Positions 41,100 to 43,707 of a DNA stretch of 43,707 nt are shown piece after piece (the stretch's first letter is position 1; each line of letters opens with the position of its first letter). A program made the translations under genes and the position numbers. The notes under the pieces were generated by a model. That model was not told the DNA's origin. It made no database searches and worked only from the letters and a program-made list of their open reading frames with translations. Source of the stretch: JAVBRU01 sp031547595 (GTDB lineage: Bacteria > Bacillota > Clostridia > Christensenellales > Aristaeellaceae); NCBI GenBank assembly GCA_031547595.1, contig JAVBRU010000042.1:1-43707 (forward strand). Reading direction: 5' to 3'.

Positions 41100-42014
41100 T
41101 TATGATTCGGCCGAAAAATAAATACTTTTGCGGTAAGAGGAAGGGGACGTGCCCGTGATGGCTTTGAACAGGCGGTTAAACGTCTTGATGCTGCCAAAGC
41201 CGCATTCCTCGGATATTTCGCTGATGCTCTTGTCGCTGTTCACAAGCAGCCATTGGGATTTGTTGACGCGGTAGGTATTGAGGTATGCCACAAACGTGGT
41301 GTTGAAAAAACGTTTGAAGAACCTGGCAAAATAGCCCGGTGTGAAGCCAATCCATGCCGCGGCCTCCTGTAAGGTGAGGGCGTTCATGTAGTTTTGCTCC
41401 ACATAGGCGATCACGCGCTCCACCTGCTCTGCCAGCTTGGCCGATTGCGCGGCTTCCTTGGCCTGGCTGAACGCCTCATCCTTGGGCGCTTCGTTGCACA
41501 AAAGCAGCAACAGCTCCAGCGCCTTGGCCTTGATGGCCAGCACCCGGCCAAACTGCAAAGAGGTGTTGAGTTCCTCCAGCTCGGTAATGATGTTCCGGGC
41601 TTTTTGCTCCACCTCAGGCGGCCACTGTGCGCTGACGCGGCGCAGCCCGGACAGCCGCTTTTTGATTTCGCCCTTGCGCTGCCCGGCGGATATGCTGTCC
41701 TCCGCGATGTCCAAATCCATCAAAATCACGATGCGCCGGTGCCCCGGGGTGCAGGTGTAATAATGCACATCCCCGCTGACCGCCACAGCGATTTCCCCCT
41801 CGCGCACCTCGTGCATGCGCCCGTTCACGATGATTTGCGTGGTGCCTTCCAGCGAATAGACAATCTCCATCGCGGTGTGCCAATGGCTGGGCACCGCGCC
41901 GCTGCCATTATCGTAAAACAGAATATAGGGGATTTCCCTTTCCATCTGGTTCACAAGGTACGTGCTGTTGCTGGGCTGCATACTGCCGGCAGCTTTGTCG
42001 TGCTTGCTTACCAT
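41100..42014 (-). CDS. AraC-family transcriptional regulator
   Basis: A 304-aa protein: an N-terminal cupin (about 30-110, SHWHTAMEIVYSLEGTTQII with the HWH metal-type cluster, GEIAVAVSGDVHYY), a linker helix, and a C-terminal AraC DNA-binding domain (about 205-300: LTLQEAAAWIGFTPGYFARF and KSISEISEECGFGSIKTFNR). Start 42014 follows GGGGAGG. It overlaps the upstream GH3 stop by 7 bases, so it is coupled to it. It probably controls this GH3 operon and may respond to a disaccharide. Confidence 0.9.
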   Translation of the reverse strand: MVSKHDKAAGSMQPSNSTYLVNQMEREIPYILFYDNGSGAVPSHWHTAMEIVYSLEGTTQIIVNGRMHEVREGEIAVAVSGDVHYYTCTPGHRRIVILMDLDIAEDSISAGQRKGEIKKRLSGLRRVSAQWPPEVEQKARNIITELEELNTSLQFGRVLAIKAKALELLLLLCNEAPKDEAFSQAKEAAQSAKLAEQVERVIAYVEQNYMNALTLQEAAAWIGFTPGYFARFFKRFFNTTFVAYLNTYRVNKSQWLLVNSDKSISEISEECGFGSIKTFNRLFKAITGTSPSSYRKSIYFSAES

Positions 42015-43707
42015 CGTGCCTCCCCTTGCAATCCATGCAGCGCGTTTGCGCCAATCCACACATGGAACAGCCCACGCTCGGCATACCGCGTGCCATCCGC
42101 ATGCCAGAAGGCCAGCTGATCAAGCCGTAATGCGAAAGTCACTTGCTGCTCTTCGCCGGGTGCCAAATGCAGCTTTTGATAATCCTTCAGTTCTCGCACC
42201 GGGCGCGCCACGCTGCCGGAGACATCGCGGATATAGAGCTGCGCAGTCTCGACAACGGGGTATTCGCCCGTGTTTTTCACCGTGGCGCAAACGGTCAGGT
42301 CATCGTTTTCCAGGCTGCCGGTGATCTGCAAATCCGTATATTCTACTGGCGAATAACCAAGCCCATACCCAAAGGGGAACAGCGGGTCTACCGGGCAATC
42401 CAGATAGCGGGAGTAATAGCCCGCCACGCCTTCCGTCGCAGGCCGGCCGGTGTTGTAGTGGTTGTAATACAGCGGCAGCTGTCCCACGCCGTGGGGGTAA
42501 CTCATGGTCAGGCGGCCCTCTGGCAGCACATCGCCATACAGCACATCAAACAGCGCCGCGCCGCCCTCGCTGCCGGGGACCCACGCCATCAGGAGTGCGT
42601 CTGCCTTTTGCAGCAGCTGCGCAATATCCAGCGTGCGCCCGCTGAACAGCACCACCGTAACGGGCTTGCCCAGGGAGAGCACCAGCTCCGCCAGCGCCAA
42701 TTGCCCCTCCGGCAAGGACAGTGAGATGCGGGAAGCGGCTTCGCCCGTCTTGTCCGGCTCTTCGCCAAGGGTCAAAATCACATAATCAGCTTCCTGCACC
42801 GCTTTGATTATTTGCTCTTCATCCGTCAAAGCGCCCAGGATGTCGCAGCCCTTTACAAAGGCCGCCTGCGCGCCCCGCGCTTCCAATGCCTTTTTGACGG
42901 TGACCGTCTGCTCCTTTTGCCCGGTGCAGCCCCAGCCGCCAAACAGCTGGCCTTCTTCAATGAACGGGCCAAGCACCGCCAGCTTTTGCGTTTTTTGCAG
43001 GGGTAACACTTGATTGTCGTTTTTAAGCAGCACCATGGTGCGAGCCGCCGCACTGCGTGCCACGCGGCGGTGCGCGTCGCAGAAGAAAAACTCCTGCTCC
43101 TTGATCGCGTCGGCCTGCGCATAGGGGTTTTCAAACAGCCCCATGCGCTGTTTCAATTTCAGGATACGTAGCACCGCCTCGTCAATCAGCGCCTCGCTGA
43201 TTGCGCCGGAGTGCACCAGTTCTTCGCCGTATTGCAGGTAGGTGGTGGTCATCATCTCGATATCCACACCGGAAAGCAGCGCCTTCAAAGCGGCCTCTTT
43301 GCCGTCCTCTGCCACGCCGTGGTTAACAAGCTCCAGCACCGCGCCCCAATCCGAAATGGCAACGCCGTCAAAGCCCCATTCATCCCTTAATACTTTGCGC
43401 ATCAGCCAAGGGTTGGCTGCAGGCGGCAGGCCGCCGATGGTCTGGAACGCGGGCATAATCATCTCCGCCCCCGCAGAAAGCGCCGCGCGGTAGGCAGGCA
43501 TAAAGTATTCGCGCAGCGCATACTCGCCCACTTCCACGCCCGCATAGTCGCGCCCGCCCTCCGCCGCGCCATACGCGGCAAAATGCTTCACGCAGGAGGC
43601 AATGCCGTGCTTTTTGTATGCGCGCACCGCCGCGGCAGCCATGCGGCTGTTGAGCATCGGGTCTTCGCCTGTGGCTTCCATCACGCGCCCCCAACGGCCG
43701 TCGCGCA
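42008..43707 (-). CDS. GH3 beta-glycosidase, classical order (5' end cut by window edge)
   Basis: The reading frame enters from the right edge with GRWGRVMEATGEDPML, the middle of a GH3 TIM barrel, and continues for about 566 residues. It has CVKHFAAYGAAEGGRDYAGV (KHF motif), nucleophile D in VAISDWGAV, the alpha/beta sandwich with VLLKNDNQVLPL and SYPHGVGQLPLYYNHYNTGR, FPFGYGLGYSPVEY, and a FnIII-like end. This is the BglX-type order, opposite to the GH3 at 38457. It is the first visible gene of the operon. It probably acts on cello- or xylo-oligosaccharides in the cytosol; a signal peptide cannot be judged. Confidence 0.95.
   Translation of the reverse strand, partial: RDGRWGRVMEATGEDPMLNSRMAAAAVRAYKKHGIASCVKHFAAYGAAEGGRDYAGVEVGEYALREYFMPAYRAALSAGAEMIMPAFQTIGGLPPAANPWLMRKVLRDEWGFDGVAISDWGAVLELVNHGVAEDGKEAALKALLSGVDIEMMTTTYLQYGEELVHSGAISEALIDEAVLRILKLKQRMGLFENPYAQADAIKEQEFFFCDAHRRVARSAAARTMVLLKNDNQVLPLQKTQKLAVLGPFIEEGQLFGGWGCTGQKEQTVTVKKALEARGAQAAFVKGCDILGALTDEEQIIKAVQEADYVILTLGEEPDKTGEAASRISLSLPEGQLALAELVLSLGKPVTVVLFSGRTLDIAQLLQKADALLMAWVPGSEGGAALFDVLYGDVLPEGRLTMSYPHGVGQLPLYYNHYNTGRPATEGVAGYYSRYLDCPVDPLFPFGYGLGYSPVEYTDLQITGSLENDDLTVCATVKNTGEYPVVETAQLYIRDVSGSVARPVRELKDYQKLHLAPGEEQQVTFALRLDQLAFWHADGTRYAERGLFHVWIGANALHGLQGEARW

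Noticed and set aside
1..43707. CRISPR arrays, tRNA or 5S/16S/23S rRNA genes, prophage
   Set aside because: No regularly spaced repeats, no tRNA T-loop signatures outside coding genes, and no integrase or structural phage genes were found.

Overview
The window looks like chromosomal DNA of an anaerobic, spore-forming Bacillota (class Clostridia). The reasons are the C-terminal end of a SpoIIP sporulation amidase at the left edge, strong Shine-Dalgarno sites, an ECF sigma/anti-sigma pair, Lpl-type sugar ABC genes with AraC regulators, and a compact SRP RNA. A Christensenellales-like gut or rumen lineage is a guess from gene style only. No tRNA, 5S/16S/23S rRNA, CRISPR array or intact transposase was seen.

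Left part (1-10.0 kb), housekeeping and transport: spoIIP end; a divergent Arc-like regulator and SLOG-domain protein; glyA preceded on the same strand by the SRP RNA gene; an ECF sigma factor translationally coupled to a membrane anti-sigma-like protein; a three-gene AfuABC/FbpABC-type ABC importer; and a GltD-like FAD/Fe-S oxidoreductase. Three copies of a hairpin-bearing repeat follow stop codons here.

Middle part (10.1-25.6 kb), a convergent two-operon island made almost only of uncharacterised genes. The plus-strand operon (10216-15552) encodes a 382-aa helical protein, a 969-aa Ser/Thr kinase fused to a STAND/NACHT-like P-loop NTPase with one transmembrane segment and an outside C-terminal domain, and an exported 390-aa protein. 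The minus-strand operon (25511 down to 15616) encodes three different dynamin-like GTPases, a cytosolic-looking M48 metalloprotease, four zinc-ribbon proteins (two with membrane segments, one with a PH-like domain), a lipoprotein, a 54-aa membrane peptide and a decayed zinc-ribbon tail. Together they suggest a membrane remodelling or envelope-defence system with a kinase/NTPase sensor. This is the best candidate for an undescribed system; its function is inference.

Right part (25.7-43.7 kb), a Gram-positive polysaccharide utilisation locus. A minus-strand operon encodes two Lpl-type permeases, a substrate-binding lipoprotein, an exported tandem carbohydrate-binding-like protein, an exported GH9-like protein with an altered DAGD motif and a GH172 protein. 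A divergent AraC regulator and a GH116 enzyme lie on the plus strand. A second minus-strand operon has a classical GH3, an AraC regulator and a domain-swapped GH3. Between them sit a 160-bp MITE and a frameshifted HipA-like kinase gene. Complex beta-linked plant glycans would be broken outside by the exported proteins, imported as oligosaccharides and finished inside by GH116, GH3 and GH172.
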